Shown here in pieces: positions 32,779-33,169 of a stretch of DNA of 33,169 nucleotides. A program made the position numbers and the translations under genes. Position 1 is the stretch's first letter. The number at the start of each line of letters is the position of its first letter. The stretch lies in the NCBI GenBank assembly GCA_018242205.1, contig JAFECJ010000043.1, positions 1-33,169 of the forward strand, read 5' to 3'. Origin of the DNA: Pseudomonadota bacterium (GTDB taxonomy: Bacteria; Pseudomonadota; Alphaproteobacteria; Rhizobiales; Xanthobacteraceae). The notes beneath the pieces are model-generated. The model saw only the letters and a program-made list of their open reading frames with translations, searched no databases and was not told where the DNA came from.

Positions 32779-33169
32779 ATGGATCAGCTCGCAAAATATG
32801 AGTATCGCCCGCTGCCACCCGCAGCGTTCGCGGCGCTCGCCATGGTCACGCTGTCATGCATGCTCGGCGTTCTGCTCTCGCTCGTCATCTTCCCGCCGAC
32901 CGCATGGCGGTGGGATGCAGAGGTTACGGTCACGGCAGCCGAGTTGTGGTCGAATATTGGGGCTAACGGATTTAGCGAGGCCTTTTCGGAGGAGGATCTG
33001 CTTCGTGAAACTATGCCGCGAATGATCGGCATTGCTTTTGCATTGCTTGCATCGGGCTGGCTGGCGTTTCTGATAGCCCGTCGTGCGACCGCCGTCGTAG
33101 ACGGTCGTGAACACTATGAAGGCCTGCAGCTTGTAAAAGGCCCTGCCGCTATCGCGAGCGCGAATGCGG
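32779..33169 (+). CDS. Membrane protein N-terminus, possible coupling protein
   Basis: A frame of 130 codons running off the window, starting two bases after the previous stop. It has two membrane segments, about 17-37 (FAALAMVTLSCMLGVLLSLV) and 84-102 (MIGIAFALLASGWLAFLIA), with a short loop between them. After the second comes DGREHYEGLQLVKGPAAIA. Two N-terminal helices followed by an arm ending in a G-x-x-L-x-x-G-x-x-A-like segment is the layout of VirD4/TraD coupling proteins, but the ATPase part is outside the window. The assignment is an inference from layout and neighbours. Confidence 0.5.
   Translation, partial: MDQLAKYEYRPLPPAAFAALAMVTLSCMLGVLLSLVIFPPTAWRWDAEVTVTAAELWSNIGANGFSEAFSEEDLLRETMPRMIGIAFALLASGWLAFLIARRATAVVDGREHYEGLQLVKGPAAIASANA

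Noticed and set aside
1..33169. CRISPR array, rRNA or intact tRNA genes
   Set aside because: No regularly spaced direct repeats and no rRNA-like stretch were seen; the only tRNA-like sequence is the degenerate one at 7648-7728.

Overview
The window looks like a chromosomal segment of an alphaproteobacterium. The best fit is the order Hyphomicrobiales, near Bradyrhizobium, Rhodopseudomonas or Xanthobacteraceae. The grounds are the high GC, the rpmH-rnpA-yidC block, the many CoA-ester catabolic genes with ATGA overlaps, and a TAXI-type TRAP transporter. The genus is inferred, not proven.

Layout: (1) 1-4131, housekeeping: a divergent sensor histidine kinase cut by the window edge, then a strong promoter and rpmH-rnpA-yidC with a clear terminator. 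(2) 4132-7799, a loose region: palindromic intergenic repeats, a toxin-antitoxin pair whose toxin looks cut short, a chemoreceptor, an orphan coding remnant and a degenerate tRNA-Arg(CCU)-like sequence. (3) 7800-23175, a catabolic regulon for an unidentified carboxylic acid. A twelve-gene minus-strand operon runs from a TAXI/TRAP uptake system through AtuA/AtuA_C, acyl-CoA dehydrogenases, an AMP-forming acyl-CoA synthetase, MaoC hydratases, a CitE-like lyase, the beta part of an ADP-forming acyl-CoA synthetase and a crotonase. A TetR gene and a divergent pair (the alpha part of the ADP-forming synthetase and a second crotonase) complete it. Two near-identical inverted repeats, each next to a promoter-like sequence, suggest that TetR controls both arms. 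(4) 23176-27173, a decayed defence island made of gene fragments joined end to end: an IS1182-type transposase tail, a truncated unknown gene, a CD-NTase without its N-terminal half, a HORMA protein without its C-terminus (together a type III CBASS remnant), a DEDDh exonuclease cut after its last catalytic residue, a frameshifted ImmA/IrrE tail and an OLD-family ATPase cut at its signature motif. (5) 27439-30938, an apparently intact two-gene system: a long-B Argonaute very similar to Rhodobacter sphaeroides RsAgo, with an inactive PIWI site, translationally coupled to a PD-(D/E)XK nuclease. (6) 31336-33169, the start of what is probably a conjugative element module: a ParA/MinD-like ATPase, a membrane protein with a LysM-like domain and the N-terminus of a membrane protein that may be a coupling protein.

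The most interesting part is 23.2-31 kb. An intact RNA-guided Argonaute-nuclease pair sits beside the wreckage of at least three other defence-type systems and next to mobile-element genes. The second point of interest is the TetR-controlled catabolic regulon, whose substrate cannot be read from the gene content.
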